From the NCBI RefSeq assembly GCF_028618665.1, contig NZ_JAQITF010000001.1, positions 62,001-126,000 on the forward strand: a stretch of 64,000 nt of DNA. Direction: 5' to 3'. Position 1 is the first letter of the stretch. Each line of letters opens with the position of its first letter. The position numbers were made by a program, and so were the translations under genes. Below, piece after piece: positions 31,152 to 42,722 of this stretch. This DNA comes from Bartonella sp. AU16XJBT. Lineage in GTDB: Bacteria > Pseudomonadota > Alphaproteobacteria > Rhizobiales > Rhizobiaceae. The notes under the pieces are model-generated. The model searched no databases. It worked only from the letters and a program-made list of their open reading frames with translations, and was not told where the DNA came from.

Positions 31152-31924
31152 TGACAGAAAAGACTTCATGAGATGCTCTTTTTAGTTTTGTCTTATTTGT
31201 TAGAACGATAAGAGGTACTTTTCCTTCAAATTTTAGAAATAACCTCTTCGTACTCAAAATGCGTATGAAATAAAAGCTTTTTAAAAGCAATTGATTAATG
31301 ATATGTTTGTGAAATAATTTTTATGAGCAAAGAAAATTATGCTCTCCCTTAAAACTCATAAAAAGTTGCTTTGTAAACAATGATAAATTACATTCATCAA
31401 GAGGCTTTATTTTTGTAAAGTATGCTCGTACGAGTTTCTATATACATCTCTATTGAAAACGCATTGATATTATATCTTTTTTCTAACAAGATATTTCGTT
31501 TGTTTTCATATCTCTTGATGAGGACATCATACAAAGTTTATTAAACCCCATCATTTTATACTTATACGGTTAAGAAGCCTGCCTATTATAGGCAATCTTT
31601 AGTATTCTCCCAACTTATGGCTCAAGGATAAGTCATAAGAAACAACAGAGTTTTGTTCAAATGGCTTTATACATCCACGTATTCTTGTGATGATATGCAC
31701 GTAAATAAATTTTCTGACTTTGCATAAAGCCTATTCGAAATAAAAATATTATCGCATTCTCTGTTTTTTATGAGATCATGTCTTTCACGTAATCACGTAA
31801 AATAAAAAAATCTCCAATGCCTATCGTGTTATTTACACGCTTATTTTAACAAAATATTTCTCAATGCTTTATACCCATTTCATGAGGGCCCCATATAGAG
31901 TGTAGCGGTAAATATCCTATAAAA
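31152..31924. other. Long gene-poor gap after the DUF454 gene
   Basis: About 770 AT-rich bases with no supportable reading frame or terminator. Short stretches resemble the dispersed element in reverse (for example GAGGCTTTAT near 31402), but too weakly to call a copy. Confidence 0.35.
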
Positions 31925-32065
31925 TGAAATTCATTGGGGCGCCACCATCCTTTGCAAAACGATTGCCACTATGCCATTTGTCACCTCCAATGTTGTCTTA
32001 CTAATTCTGAATATTGCAATAGCCTTTTAGAGCATTCATAAGAGCTATTTTATAATTTTTATCCA
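31925..32065 (-). repeat. Dispersed relic element, copy E (module 1, inverted)
   Basis: Read on the minus strand, 32060 to 32001 matches module 1 of copy B: TAGCTCTTATGAATGCTC, then GCAATATT and AGAATTA-like sequence in the same order and spacing. The following ACATTGGAGGTGACAAATGG matches the ATATTGGAGGTTGGCAAAG part of copy D. Read as peptide it gives MNALKGYCNIQN and GGDKWHSGNRF, with stops between. Only module 1 was recognised. Confidence 0.5.
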
Positions 32066-32484
32066 CACGAACCATTCCACTTGTAGCATGCAAGGAGATG
32101 ATTGTACTTAATTCAAAAACAGGTTTGAAATGAGAAAAACTTACAATGTTCACGAACTCTCACTCAACATGCAAAGTGATAGTATCTTGCTATACCGTAA
32201 AATACCTTTATCTATAACAATGATATAAAGCATTTAAGCCTCTTTAGCTAAACTTCCTTGGCTCGTTAAGTTATTAAAGTGCATCGTGCATATTTTTAAG
32301 TTTTGCTTATCGAGCCTTATATCAGCAAACCGCATGTGTGGAAAGCCAAGTGGAATCCGCTCAACAAGAATCCGAACTATTTACAGACCTGCAATGGTTA
32401 AGAATCCTCGTCCTTAGGATAGGAAAAAGGTTAACCCTTATAAACAATATGATGAATCAATATATCGGTTTAAAGAGCCGAAAA
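32066..32484. other. Gap before pncB 3' end
   Basis: A 72-codon frame at 32338-32556 runs into the pncB 3' end on the other strand and has no ribosome binding site or family likeness. An alternative frame near 32310-32390 reads KPHVWKAKWNPLNKNPNYLQ, which looks protein-like, but it has no start and soon stops. Nothing here is callable as a gene. Confidence 0.35.
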
Positions 32485-33789
32485 TTACATCTTTATAGGT
32501 CTAGCAATGCGCTTTTTATTGCCAAAAAAATTGAGATAACGTTGTACTTCTTTTGAATCACCGATCGTCTTCTCAGGATTATCTGAAAGTTTTACTGCTG
32601 GTCGACCATTGGCATGGGTCACCTTACAAACAAGAGAAAGAGCATCAAGGGTTGCAATTTCTTGAGGGGCACAGCCCGTAAAGTCATTGGTAAGATCAGT
32701 GCCCCATCCAAAACTCATGCGCACTTTCCCATGGAAATGATGATAGGTTTTTTCAATTGTATCGACATCAAGTGCATCAGAAAAAATTAAGAGTTTTTCG
32801 CGCGGATCTTTACCTTTTTCTTTCCACCATTGAATAATACGTTCTCCACCTTCAATAGGGGGTGCACTATCCGGTCTAAAACCCGTCCAATCTGCTACCC
32901 AATCTGGGGCATCGCATAAAAACGCTTCTGTACCAAAGGTATCAGGTAAAACAATGAGAAGATTTCCACCATAATAACGATTCCAATCTTGCAAAACTTG
33001 GTACGGAGCTCTGCGTAATTCATCATCGTTATTGCTAAGAGCAGCAATAACCATAGGCAATTCATGTGCATTGGTTCCAAGAGCTTCTAAATCTGTATCC
33101 ATGGCGAGAAGGACATTAGAAGTTCCCGTAAAAGAATGACCAATACCTTCTTTTAAAGCTTCAACACACCAACGCTGCCATAAAAAAGAATGGCGGCGCC
33201 TTGTCCCAAAGTCGGATATTTTAATATCAGGCAATTTTTTAAGGCGTTCAACTTTACTCCACATTTTTGCTTTAGCACGTGCGTAAAGTACATCAAGAGC
33301 AAAGCGATCCAGTTTTTTCATAGCTGCACGTGAACGTAATTCACTGATGATAGCAAGAGCTGGAATTTCCCACATAGAGCTATGAGCCCACGGACCATGA
33401 AAATGAAGAATATATTGGCCATCTTTACGGGTTAGTTCATATTCCGGGAGTTGAAAATTCTCAAGCCACTGAAGAAAATCCGGTTCAAAAATTTGTTTGC
33501 GTCCATAAAATGTATTACCAGCAAGCCAGATCATTTCTTTTTTTGTAAAGCGCAAACTAAGAGCGTGATCAAGTTGAGCACGCAATTCACCTTCATCAAT
33601 ATCATCGGCAAGACGTATTGTTTTAGAGCGATTTATGAGGGAAAAAGTAACATTGACAGTGGGATAAAGCCCCCAAATCATCTGTACCATAAGAAGCTTA
33701 TAAAAATCTGTATCAAGAAGTGAACGAATAATGGGATCAAGTTTCCAAGTATGATCGTAAACACGTTTAGCAATATCCGGATGATTCAT
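32485..33789 (-). CDS. pncB: Nicotinate phosphoribosyltransferase
   Basis: PncB joins nicotinate to PRPP to give nicotinate mononucleotide in NAD salvage. It has 434 residues. Conserved parts are [20 protein letters not shown] at about residues 23-42, [10 protein letters not shown] (active site) and [12 protein letters not shown], which binds substrate phosphate. The gene stands alone on the minus strand, 130 bases from ndvB. Salvage would matter for an organism with a reduced metabolism living in hosts. Confidence 0.96.
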   Translation of the reverse strand: MNHPDIAKRVYDHTWKLDPIIRSLLDTDFYKLLMVQMIWGLYPTVNVTFSLINRSKTIRLADDIDEGELRAQLDHALSLRFTKKEMIWLAGNTFYGRKQIFEPDFLQWLENFQLPEYELTRKDGQYILHFHGPWAHSSMWEIPALAIISELRSRAAMKKLDRFALDVLYARAKAKMWSKVERLKKLPDIKISDFGTRRRHSFLWQRWCVEALKEGIGHSFTGTSNVLLAMDTDLEALGTNAHELPMVIAALSNNDDELRRAPYQVLQDWNRYYGGNLLIVLPDTFGTEAFLCDAPDWVADWTGFRPDSAPPIEGGERIIQWWKEKGKDPREKLLIFSDALDVDTIEKTYHHFHGKVRMSFGWGTDLTNDFTGCAPQEIATLDALSLVCKVTHANGRPAVKLSDNPEKTIGDSKEVQRYLNFFGNKKRIARPIKM

Positions 33790-33918
33790 AATCTTTTTCT
33801 TTCAGTCTCATAAAATCTAAAATTATTATGCACCAACACGGTCAATATAGGCAGTGCAAGGACTATAACAACTCTACAGTTTTGGGCAAGAATAAAAACT
33901 TGCTCTCTTTTTTCGTCT

Positions 33919-36900
33919 TTAAGATTTAACAATACGTATAATTTCATGCTGACTTGTTTTTTGTAATTTTATCCCTTTATGCACTTCAGTATATTTTTTG
34001 CCATCAACGTGAAGCATATTTTCAGATCCCCATTTGACTTTAATGGTATAAACGGCATCATAAAATTTCATTTTTGCTTCATATTTTGGCCAAATAGAGG
34101 GTAAATGTGGCTGTAAAAACAACAGATCTCCCTGACGCTGTATTCCAAGAATAGCTTGTGTTGCAGCACGATAAAACCACCCGGCTGAGCCTGTATACCA
34201 TGTCCAACCGCCTTGACCACACCGTGGTTCAACGGCGTAGATATCTGCGGCCAACACATAAGGCTCAACACGATAAGTTTCAGGATCTTGTCCATGAGTA
34301 ATTGGATTAATCATAGAAAATAAAGCGTAAGCTTTATCGTTTTGCCCCATTTCAGTTAATGCCAAAATACTCCAAATAGCACCATGCGTGTATTGACCAC
34401 CATTTTCTCGAATGCCAGGGGGATAACCTTTTATATAACCGGGCTCGAGTGTACTTTTATCAAAAGGCGGCCAAAACAAGCGAATGAGTCCACCTTTTTT
34501 ATCACACAAATGTTCCAGCATTGATTCCATTGCTTGCTTTTGACGCTCAAGCGGTGCCATTTGAGAAATAACAGCCCAAGATTGGACAATGGTATCAATT
34601 TGACACTCATCATTGCTTTTAGAGCCAAGAGGCGTTCCATCATCAAAATAACCACGTCGATACCAAGCACCATCCCAACCGTTTTCTTCTAGGGATTTTG
34701 TTAAGTATTCAAAGTATGTACTCCATGTGTCAACACGGGTGTTATCTCTACGTTTTTGAGCTAAAGGAATAAATGCTCTTAGTGTGCTCCCAAGAAACCA
34801 TCCTAACCAAGTGCTTTCGCCTTTTCCTTGCGCACCTACCAAATTCATACCATCATTCCAATCGCCACCTAAAATAAGAGGGAGCCCATGGGGTCCACAG
34901 CGTTTAATGGCAAGATCTAAAGCTAAAGCACAATGTTCATAAACTGTTGCAACCTTTGAGGATTGGGCGGGTTTAAAATAAGCATCCTGTTGCCCACTTT
35001 TTAGAACATCGCCTTCAATGAAAGGAATAAACGTATCAAGAAAGGTATCATCGCCAGTAGTATTGACATAAAGAGCTGTTGCATAGGCAAGCCAAACGAT
35101 ATCATCAGAAATGTATGTGCGAACACCAGCATTTGTATCAGGCAGCCACCAATGTTGTACATCTCCTTCAAGAAATTGGTGCGCTGCAGCATTTAACAAT
35201 TGTTCATGGGCCAATTGTGGTTTCAGTAACAACAAAGACAAACTATCTTGTAACTGATCACGGAAGCCAAATGCACCACTTGCTTGATAAAAGGCAGCGC
35301 GCGCCATAATGCGGCATGCATAGACTTGATAAGGAAGCCAATGATTGACCATAATATCAAAAGAGGGATCGGGTGTTTTTACTTGGAGTGGAGAAACAAA
35401 ATCACTCCAATAGTGTTTTTGTTGTGCGAGTAAAGTTTCAAAATCACTTGCACGTACTTGATTGAGTAATTTTTCAGCTTCTTTTCTATTTTCAGCGCTA
35501 CCAAGATAGAAAATGATTTCTTTTGTTTGTCCGGGAAGAAGATCAATATCATAGGCAAATGCTGAACAAGGATCACATCCTGCTTCAATGATATTCGAAA
35601 GTGCGCTGGCTTTACGGATCGCATTTGGATGTGTTACGCTTCCCGTTGTACCGATAAATTCGCTGCGATTGGTTGTGGTGCTGGTTGGCATTTTAGATGC
35701 TGATAAAAATGTGACTTGTTGAGATTTTTCAATGTGATAGGGGTTTTGAATAAAATGTGCGCCCCATTTAGCCTCATAAGAAGGAACAATAAAGGGGGCA
35801 TATTTTGTACGGACATTTCCCAAAACCCATTCAACATAATTATAAAGGCGTAAACTGCGTGGTTTTTCCCCTTCATTCGTGAGGATAAGACGTGAAAAGC
35901 GAACAGGTTTTTCTGCGTCGAGTGTATGAGTCAGTTCTAATGCGATTTCTGAATGTGTCGATTTAAAAGTTGAGAATCCAAAACCATGACAAGCCTCATA
36001 AACAACATTTTCATCACATTCTACAGCAGAAATAGGTGAGAAACGTTTTAAAGACTGGCGATCAACCAGATAAAGTGCTTCGCCTGGCCGGTTAGAGGTT
36101 GGATCATTCGCCCAAGGAGTTAATTGATAATCGCGGCTATTGTGAGCCCAAGTAAAAATTGCACCTTCAGCAGAAACATGAAAACCAAATCCATGATTAG
36201 CAATGACGTTAATCCAAGGATGCGGTGTAGTGGTGCGTCCATGAAGACGTATTACATAATGATTATGCTGATTAAAACCACCATAACCATTCCAATATGT
36301 TAGATCTTCTCCATTAGTGGGGGGAGATGATGGTTTTTGTTGACTCGCAAGACCAATAGAAGCAAAAAGATTTTGTTCAGTTTGTGTTGTAACTTGCCTT
36401 CCTTCGTTATATTTGGGGGAGTCTAATTGATCATGAGGTCCCTGATAATTTTTACGAATTGAGAGATCAAAATCATTCTCATCAAGCCGTTTAAGCTGTT
36501 CAAATAAAGAGCCATTTTGGGCATCAAGAATAATGCGTGCTGATGCAAGAAGCGTTTTAAAACTTTGTTCATTTATTTGATCACGCCGAAGTGTAAAAAT
36601 ATGTTGGCGTTCATCTGTTTCTTGCGTGTAATGTCGATAAGATTCGCATACCCATTCAAGAGCGCGTTGTGTATCTTGTATATAGGAAAATGCTTGTTCA
36701 TTGAGAATAACCAAATCAACGATGAGTCCGCGCATACGCCAATATTCATGTGCTTTAAGGAGCTCTCGCAGTACAGTTATATTTCCCTCGTTATTTAATC
36801 TAAGAAGACAGATTGGATTGTCTCCTGAAATGGACATGGGCCAAAGATCAGACTGTTTTCCAAGCGTCTTTGCTAATATTTCAGAAGGAAGACGCCATGT

Positions 36901-39900
36901 TCGGTCAAGATAGATAAGCGGCGTTGCATATTTTTGATAGACAATAGCTTCTTTAAGCTCAGTTCCACTCTGATACAGCGCAACTTGTGAGCGTGTCCAT
37001 GCCATTGAAAGTTCTTTTTGAAACATACCGGGTTGTCGATAATGTTTCATATGATTATACAACACTTCTTTTGTATGAGCAGCAAAAGTCCAAAAAATAA
37101 GTTCTGCTTTTCCATAGGCTGGAATTTTTATACGGCATCGCAATGACACAATAGGATCGAGAACACAACCTTGACTGTTACTCAAACGAGCATTTCGGTC
37201 AAATGCAGCAGGCCGATGAATGGATCGCCCCCGACCAATAAACAACGAGCGATCCGTTTCAGCTTCTGTTTCTTGGAGAGTATCTGTTGTACTGGAGACA
37301 AAATGAGCAATATAAATTTCGGGGTTGTTAGGTGAGCGTTTGCGCCTTTTGGCAAAAATTGTTTTGCTTTCCTCAGCAATTTCCGTCTCTATAAACATCC
37401 GTGAAAAAACAGGATGAGCTTGGTCCATATCCATTGTTGCGAGCGCTAGTTCACCATACGAGGTAACTTCAATAAGACAGTCTTTGTTTGTTGTATTCAT
37501 CAGTTGAATACGTCTACCTTCGCCACATCCTTCAGATGTAATAAGACATTCAAGTGTTGATCTGATACCATCAACCATTTTCGTATATTCAGCCTTTTCA
37601 TCCGTAAAAATGCTGACGGCTTCTTCTTCAAGAACGCGTGTTGGTTCACTGGTCACAGACCACCACCGTCCACTATAGGTATCGCGTAGGAAGAATAAAA
37701 TCCCTTGTTGATCTTCTGTGGCATCAGGAATAAAGCGCGTAATCGCATAATCATGCCAGCGGCTATAACCAGAACCATTCGCTGTTAACATGATGGAATA
37801 AAAGCCATTAGACAAAAGCAAAGTTTCCCGTGGTTTAAGCAGCGGGTTTGTAATAATGCGCAAAGGGGCGGCATCCAATGCTTGAGATTTATTGCGCATA
37901 CGCTTAATAGCTTTGGTGTGAATAATAGGAATAAGATGGGGAGCGCGCTCTTGTAAAAGCAATTGCGTTGCTTCAATAATGGGATCATGATGAAAACGAT
38001 CACGCATTCTCCCTTGAAAAATAACATTGTTAAGAGCAAGGATAGACATACCATGATGGTGCGCATAATAATTGCGTACAATAGCGTATTTTTCCCCTAT
38101 TTTTACGCGTGAAGGGGTAAAATCAACAGAGTCATAATAACCGTATGTTCCTAAAGCTCCAAGATCACGGAGTCGTTTTAAATTGGCAACAGCGCAAGCA
38201 GGAGCATATTGTGCCGCGAGAAAGCTGGCATAAGGAGCAATCACCGCATTGCGTGAAAGACCACGTTGGAGTCCGAGGCTTGGAACACCAAAATGAGCGT
38301 ATTGGTAATTCATTAAATGATCACGAGCGTTAAATGCAGCCTCTGAAATACCCCATGGCAATTCCCGTGTATGGGCATATTTTATTTGACAACGAATAAT
38401 CAATCGATTTGTTTGATCCAAGAGAGATCCTAAAGGCTCATGCATCACAAGAGATGGCATAAGATATTCGAACATGGAACCAGACCATGATAGGAGTGCA
38501 CCTTTCCAACCTATGGGAATGAGAAGTCGGCCAAGATGAAACCAATGTTTAAGTTTTATATCTCCTTTTGCGATGGCAAAAAAGCTTGCAAGACGTGCCT
38601 CTGAAGCGAGTAGATCATAACAATTTTCATCGAGTTTGTTTTCTTGAACACGATAACCTATGGATAAAAGATGCCGTTTAGGCTGTTCTAAAAAGTCAAA
38701 TTGCATATCAAAGGCGATTTGCCGTGCCGCTATAGCCAACCTGTTTAGTTTTTTGCATAATTTTTCAGTATCACAATGAGCCGTTGCATCATGATGATGA
38801 GCGTCGCAGGTTTCGATAAGGCATTTAACCCAAGAAAGCGCACGAGCAGATTCTGTCGTTTGAATTTTTTGGTCGAGTTCATCGATTAAGTGTACAATAT
38901 CATGGGCTGTACGTGAAAGATCCTTGATGTGAGAAGGGATCGTATTTTCTTGTTCTACAAAAGTACGGACAGAGTGATGAAAATGAGCAATCTTTTCTTC
39001 GATTCTTTGGCGTAAGAGATGTAAACTGGGTTGATGATCTGGAATTTCTTTAACCGTTTCTTCGAGAATAGTAAGAACATCTGATAAGCCTTCTCGATCA
39101 CTTTGAAAAAGAAGATGCGGTTTTTCAGCCCATCCCCTTAAGGCAGAAGAGAGTGTTACCAAATGACCGGCAAGATTTCCTGAATCAACAGTTGATACAT
39201 AAGTGGGTAAAAGAGGTCTGAGTGTATCGGTTTCATACCAATTATAGAGATGACCACGGAACTTTTCCATTTTTGCAAGAGAGCGTAATGTACATTCAAT
39301 ACGGGTGATGGTCTCTTCAAAACCAATCCAGCCAAAATCACGTGCAGCAATAACAGAAAGAAGATAAACCCCAATATTCGTAGGGGATGTACGTTGAGCA
39401 ACAAGAGGTTCAGGATCTTCTTGAAAATTATCGGGAGGCAAATAGTTGTTTTGTGCATTGACAAAGGTTGCATAATAAAACCATGTACGCCGTGCAATAG
39501 AGCGGAGGATTTTTTCATCTTTTGAAGAAAGTGCAAGGCTATCTTGAAATGTTGAAGGTCGACTCACAGCCCAAGCAATAAAGGGTGAAAAAAACCATGC
39601 TATCCCAAAAGGCAAAGCAATAAAGCTTGCAAAACTATCAAAAAAAAGAGGGAATGTTAGAGCAAGAGCACCAATAAGCGATGCTGGTGCCATTGAAAGA
39701 ACATAGAAAAGTAAACTATTAGGTGTTGATTTTGTCTCGGCAGAGGTTTTCCATTCAAGAAGGTGCTGTTTTGAAATCGTCATACGATAGAGTGTACGAA
39801 TAATCGCATCGGTCATAAAATACGCTGAATGAGCAAGAAAAGTCGTTTTAAGAAATATATCAGCGCTTGTAAGAGCAGTTTTGTTCCCGATTAATTGAAA

Positions 39901-42489
39901 TTGTCCGCGCAAAGAATGATCTATATTGGATGGAATAAGCGTTTTTAATACACATAAAATGGGTGCAATGAAGGCGCTAAGCAACAAAAATATCTGCCAG
40001 ATAATTGCACTCTTTAATGGCAAAAGAGCCCATCCTGCAAATGCTGCGATTAACCACATCAGTGGAGTGAGAGAACGACGTAAATTATCCTGCATTTTCC
40101 AGCGTGTCACGGAGCTTATTTGACGATGGGAAAAAAGATAAGGCAAAAGTTGCCAATCACCACGAATCCAGCGATGGTAACGCATAACATCAATATTATA
40201 AGCTGTTGGATAATCCTCAATGACTGCTATGCTACTTACCAGAGCAGTACGGGCATAACCTCCTTCTAAGAGATCATGACTGAGAACAGTATTTTCTTTA
40301 ACTGTGCCGTCAAGTGCTTGTTCAAATGCATCAATATTATAAAGACCTTTACCGATAAAGGTACCTTCTCCTAAAAGATCTTGATAAGTATCAGAAACAG
40401 CAAAAACATAAGGATCAATACCACGGTTGGTAGAGAAAACCCGTTGGAGAATTGATGTTTTTTTTTCTGTTGTCAGAGAAGGAATAATGCGCGGCTGCAA
40501 AATGCTGTAGCCTTTTATAACCTTTCTGCTTTGTGGATCAAAAATGGGATGATTGAGTGGATGGTTAAGCTTTCCAACAAGTTTTGTGACGCTCTCAGGG
40601 GTAAGACGTGTATCGGCATCCAGCGTCATAACAAAACGGCAATCCATAGGAAGATGTGGATTGGTGGGGTAAAAGCTGGTGTTTTTATCGCCTCTTAAAA
40701 GCCGATTGAGTTCATGAAGTTTTCCCCGCTTTCGCTCCCAGCCCATCCAACATTTTTCGCTGCTATTATAAAGGCGTCGGCGATGTAAAAGGAAAAAAAC
40801 AGGAAGTTCATCACGATGATAACGACCATTGAGTTTATCAATGCTTCTTTGCGCATAGTGCAATAAATCAAGATCATCTTGTGTTTCTCTTAACGGAGCA
40901 TCCACCCAATCTGTAATCAGTGCAAAATGAATGGCACCTTTAGGATTGGAAAGATAGTGCACTTCAAGATTATACACTTGCGCATCAATATCATCGCGTG
41001 ATGTTATCAAAGTAGGCACAACAACCATTGTACGTGCATGTTCGGGAATACCTTCTTTATATTCATAACCAATGAGCTGTCTTGATGGAACAAACCACGA
41101 AACAACCGTATTAAATAAAGCACAAGCCGCATCCATAGCAGGAAAAAGCGCCAATACAGTAAAGCAAAGAGACAACCATGGTGTCATGCCGGATATCTGT
41201 AAAAGGATGTAAACTGCAAGCAAAAGAGCAAGTGTCAAAAAAGAAACAGGAATGGCAATGGCTCTCAGTTTTAAGCAATAAAAAGCGCGTGCCCATTTTA
41301 TGAGAGGAGGCGGCATATATCCACAAGCCTTTTCAAAGGCGCCACGACCATCATCGACAAGATACCACCCAACAGAAGAATGATGAGGTCTATCTTCAAA
41401 AGTGGTATTGGCCATTTCTACAGCTTTATGGGAAATTTCCAACTCACTAAGAGGCGAAAAACGTGCAATTTTTTCAATGACTTGTCGATAAATACTGCGT
41501 GAATGAGAATCAATTTCAGAAAAATCACTATTTTTACGCAAAATAGCATCAACACAACTCACTGTTTCAAACCATACGGTCCAATCAACATCATCTATAG
41601 CTTTAAGAGCACGGATAATATTGCCCATGGTCACACCATCTGCGGCTTGTCGAGTGTGTTCATCGGCTGTTGCGCTTTCTAAGCTACTGCCTTGACTTTT
41701 CAATTGCTTTTCAAGCCAAGTTAATGCAACGGTTGAATCGACAGATGCACTGCGCAGGCGATAGAATAAATGCGCTGAAAAAGTTGGGTCAGCAGTGAAT
41801 GATTTGTATTGCGTAAAAAGAGAGTTTAGACTTGTTTTATTTTCTACAAGAGAAATTTTATCAGCTACTTGACTAGCAAGATGCCGCATCTGCCGCGCTT
41901 TTTCGATACGCACTGAAAGACGACGAACATTTTCAATGAGGAGCATTTGCATAACAGAAGGAAGAGCCCACAATTCACCAATTGTGAGCGCACAAACTTC
42001 TTGAAACCCATTAACCATAGCCGTGAGTGTTTCTTGTGAGAAGCTGCTATCGGTATGCGCAATATAAAGCCAAGTTAAAGCAAAAATGCGTGGTATTCCT
42101 GCTTTTTGTGTAGAAAGAGGAAGTTGCTTTATGAAGGACTTTGGGAAATTACGGCGTAGTTGTTGTATGGTTTTATCAATGGTGTAATGATTATCAATGA
42201 GCCATTGAGCAGACGGCGCGATCGTTTCATCATTTTGAGCAGCAAAATCACTGGTATGAAAGGCGTGAAGGATCAGTTTAGCATTTTCATTCAATCTCTT
42301 GCGAAAATCTTCTACTCCTTCATATTCAGGAAGTAAAATTTCTTTGCCAGAAGCTATATCATGCCCTAGGTTATAAAGATCTTCCTGTACTTTATAAATT
42401 GCACGAAGAGGAAAATCCGTATTAATAAAGTGGTCTTTTCCCTTCTTGTGAGAAAAAAAGTACTTTATGAAAGGTATTGTGCACGCCAT
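33919..42489 (-). CDS. ndvB: Cyclic beta-1,2-glucan synthase
   Basis: A giant inner-membrane enzyme (NdvB, ChvB or Cgs in relatives) that initiates, elongates, trims and cyclises periplasmic beta-1,2-glucan from UDP-glucose. The 2856 residues match the family (about 2830-2870). In order there are: membrane helices near residues 405-465; a GT84 glycosyltransferase part with DADTR at about 621 and RYHRWIRGDWQ at about 768; more helices to about 1000; a glycoamylase-like region with NYYAHHHGMSI at about 1468; and a GH94 phosphorylase-type C-terminus with GDWNDGMN at about 2540, which fixes chain length in Brucella Cgs. The reading frame is uninterrupted. No ndvA-type exporter is in the window. 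Confidence 0.97.
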   Translation of the reverse strand: MACTIPFIKYFFSHKKGKDHFINTDFPLRAIYKVQEDLYNLGHDIASGKEILLPEYEGVEDFRKRLNENAKLILHAFHTSDFAAQNDETIAPSAQWLIDNHYTIDKTIQQLRRNFPKSFIKQLPLSTQKAGIPRIFALTWLYIAHTDSSFSQETLTAMVNGFQEVCALTIGELWALPSVMQMLLIENVRRLSVRIEKARQMRHLASQVADKISLVENKTSLNSLFTQYKSFTADPTFSAHLFYRLRSASVDSTVALTWLEKQLKSQGSSLESATADEHTRQAADGVTMGNIIRALKAIDDVDWTVWFETVSCVDAILRKNSDFSEIDSHSRSIYRQVIEKIARFSPLSELEISHKAVEMANTTFEDRPHHSSVGWYLVDDGRGAFEKACGYMPPPLIKWARAFYCLKLRAIAIPVSFLTLALLLAVYILLQISGMTPWLSLCFTVLALFPAMDAACALFNTVVSWFVPSRQLIGYEYKEGIPEHARTMVVVPTLITSRDDIDAQVYNLEVHYLSNPKGAIHFALITDWVDAPLRETQDDLDLLHYAQRSIDKLNGRYHRDELPVFFLLHRRRLYNSSEKCWMGWERKRGKLHELNRLLRGDKNTSFYPTNPHLPMDCRFVMTLDADTRLTPESVTKLVGKLNHPLNHPIFDPQSRKVIKGYSILQPRIIPSLTTEKKTSILQRVFSTNRGIDPYVFAVSDTYQDLLGEGTFIGKGLYNIDAFEQALDGTVKENTVLSHDLLEGGYARTALVSSIAVIEDYPTAYNIDVMRYHRWIRGDWQLLPYLFSHRQISSVTRWKMQDNLRRSLTPLMWLIAAFAGWALLPLKSAIIWQIFLLLSAFIAPILCVLKTLIPSNIDHSLRGQFQLIGNKTALTSADIFLKTTFLAHSAYFMTDAIIRTLYRMTISKQHLLEWKTSAETKSTPNSLLFYVLSMAPASLIGALALTFPLFFDSFASFIALPFGIAWFFSPFIAWAVSRPSTFQDSLALSSKDEKILRSIARRTWFYYATFVNAQNNYLPPDNFQEDPEPLVAQRTSPTNIGVYLLSVIAARDFGWIGFEETITRIECTLRSLAKMEKFRGHLYNWYETDTLRPLLPTYVSTVDSGNLAGHLVTLSSALRGWAEKPHLLFQSDREGLSDVLTILEETVKEIPDHQPSLHLLRQRIEEKIAHFHHSVRTFVEQENTIPSHIKDLSRTAHDIVHLIDELDQKIQTTESARALSWVKCLIETCDAHHHDATAHCDTEKLCKKLNRLAIAARQIAFDMQFDFLEQPKRHLLSIGYRVQENKLDENCYDLLASEARLASFFAIAKGDIKLKHWFHLGRLLIPIGWKGALLSWSGSMFEYLMPSLVMHEPLGSLLDQTNRLIIRCQIKYAHTRELPWGISEAAFNARDHLMNYQYAHFGVPSLGLQRGLSRNAVIAPYASFLAAQYAPACAVANLKRLRDLGALGTYGYYDSVDFTPSRVKIGEKYAIVRNYYAHHHGMSILALNNVIFQGRMRDRFHHDPIIEATQLLLQERAPHLIPIIHTKAIKRMRNKSQALDAAPLRIITNPLLKPRETLLLSNGFYSIMLTANGSGYSRWHDYAITRFIPDATEDQQGILFFLRDTYSGRWWSVTSEPTRVLEEEAVSIFTDEKAEYTKMVDGIRSTLECLITSEGCGEGRRIQLMNTTNKDCLIEVTSYGELALATMDMDQAHPVFSRMFIETEIAEESKTIFAKRRKRSPNNPEIYIAHFVSSTTDTLQETEAETDRSLFIGRGRSIHRPAAFDRNARLSNSQGCVLDPIVSLRCRIKIPAYGKAELIFWTFAAHTKEVLYNHMKHYRQPGMFQKELSMAWTRSQVALYQSGTELKEAIVYQKYATPLIYLDRTWRLPSEILAKTLGKQSDLWPMSISGDNPICLLRLNNEGNITVLRELLKAHEYWRMRGLIVDLVILNEQAFSYIQDTQRALEWVCESYRHYTQETDERQHIFTLRRDQINEQSFKTLLASARIILDAQNGSLFEQLKRLDENDFDLSIRKNYQGPHDQLDSPKYNEGRQVTTQTEQNLFASIGLASQQKPSSPPTNGEDLTYWNGYGGFNQHNHYVIRLHGRTTTPHPWINVIANHGFGFHVSAEGAIFTWAHNSRDYQLTPWANDPTSNRPGEALYLVDRQSLKRFSPISAVECDENVVYEACHGFGFSTFKSTHSEIALELTHTLDAEKPVRFSRLILTNEGEKPRSLRLYNYVEWVLGNVRTKYAPFIVPSYEAKWGAHFIQNPYHIEKSQQVTFLSASKMPTSTTTNRSEFIGTTGSVTHPNAIRKASALSNIIEAGCDPCSAFAYDIDLLPGQTKEIIFYLGSAENRKEAEKLLNQVRASDFETLLAQQKHYWSDFVSPLQVKTPDPSFDIMVNHWLPYQVYACRIMARAAFYQASGAFGFRDQLQDSLSLLLLKPQLAHEQLLNAAAHQFLEGDVQHWWLPDTNAGVRTYISDDIVWLAYATALYVNTTGDDTFLDTFIPFIEGDVLKSGQQDAYFKPAQSSKVATVYEHCALALDLAIKRCGPHGLPLILGGDWNDGMNLVGAQGKGESTWLGWFLGSTLRAFIPLAQKRRDNTRVDTWSTYFEYLTKSLEENGWDGAWYRRGYFDDGTPLGSKSNDECQIDTIVQSWAVISQMAPLERQKQAMESMLEHLCDKKGGLIRLFWPPFDKSTLEPGYIKGYPPGIRENGGQYTHGAIWSILALTEMGQNDKAYALFSMINPITHGQDPETYRVEPYVLAADIYAVEPRCGQGGWTWYTGSAGWFYRAATQAILGIQRQGDLLFLQPHLPSIWPKYEAKMKFYDAVYTIKVKWGSENMLHVDGKKYTEVHKGIKLQKTSQHEIIRIVKS

Positions 42490-42659
42490 AATGTCCCATT
42501 GTTATTCAATTACATCATTCTTTTTATTTACATTGTAAGCATTTTATCTGAATAGTGAACCGTTGATAGACAAAAAACAAACTTTTTGTTTTTATTTGCA
42601 AGCAGTTATAATAATTTTGAATGCAATAATTAAAAATTAAGGAGATAATTTCTTCAGAA

Positions 42660-42692
42660 AATAAAAAGGTCACTCCTAAAATGAGTGACCTT
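42660..42692 (-). terminator. Rho-independent terminator of rpsA
   Basis: The perfect 10-base arms AAGGTCACTC (42666-42675) and GAGTGACCTT (42683-42692) are followed on the minus strand by a T-rich run. It is 30 bases after the rpsA stop. Confidence 0.92.
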
Positions 42693-42722
42693 AATAACAC
42701 CGTCAATTTTAATGATTGATGA

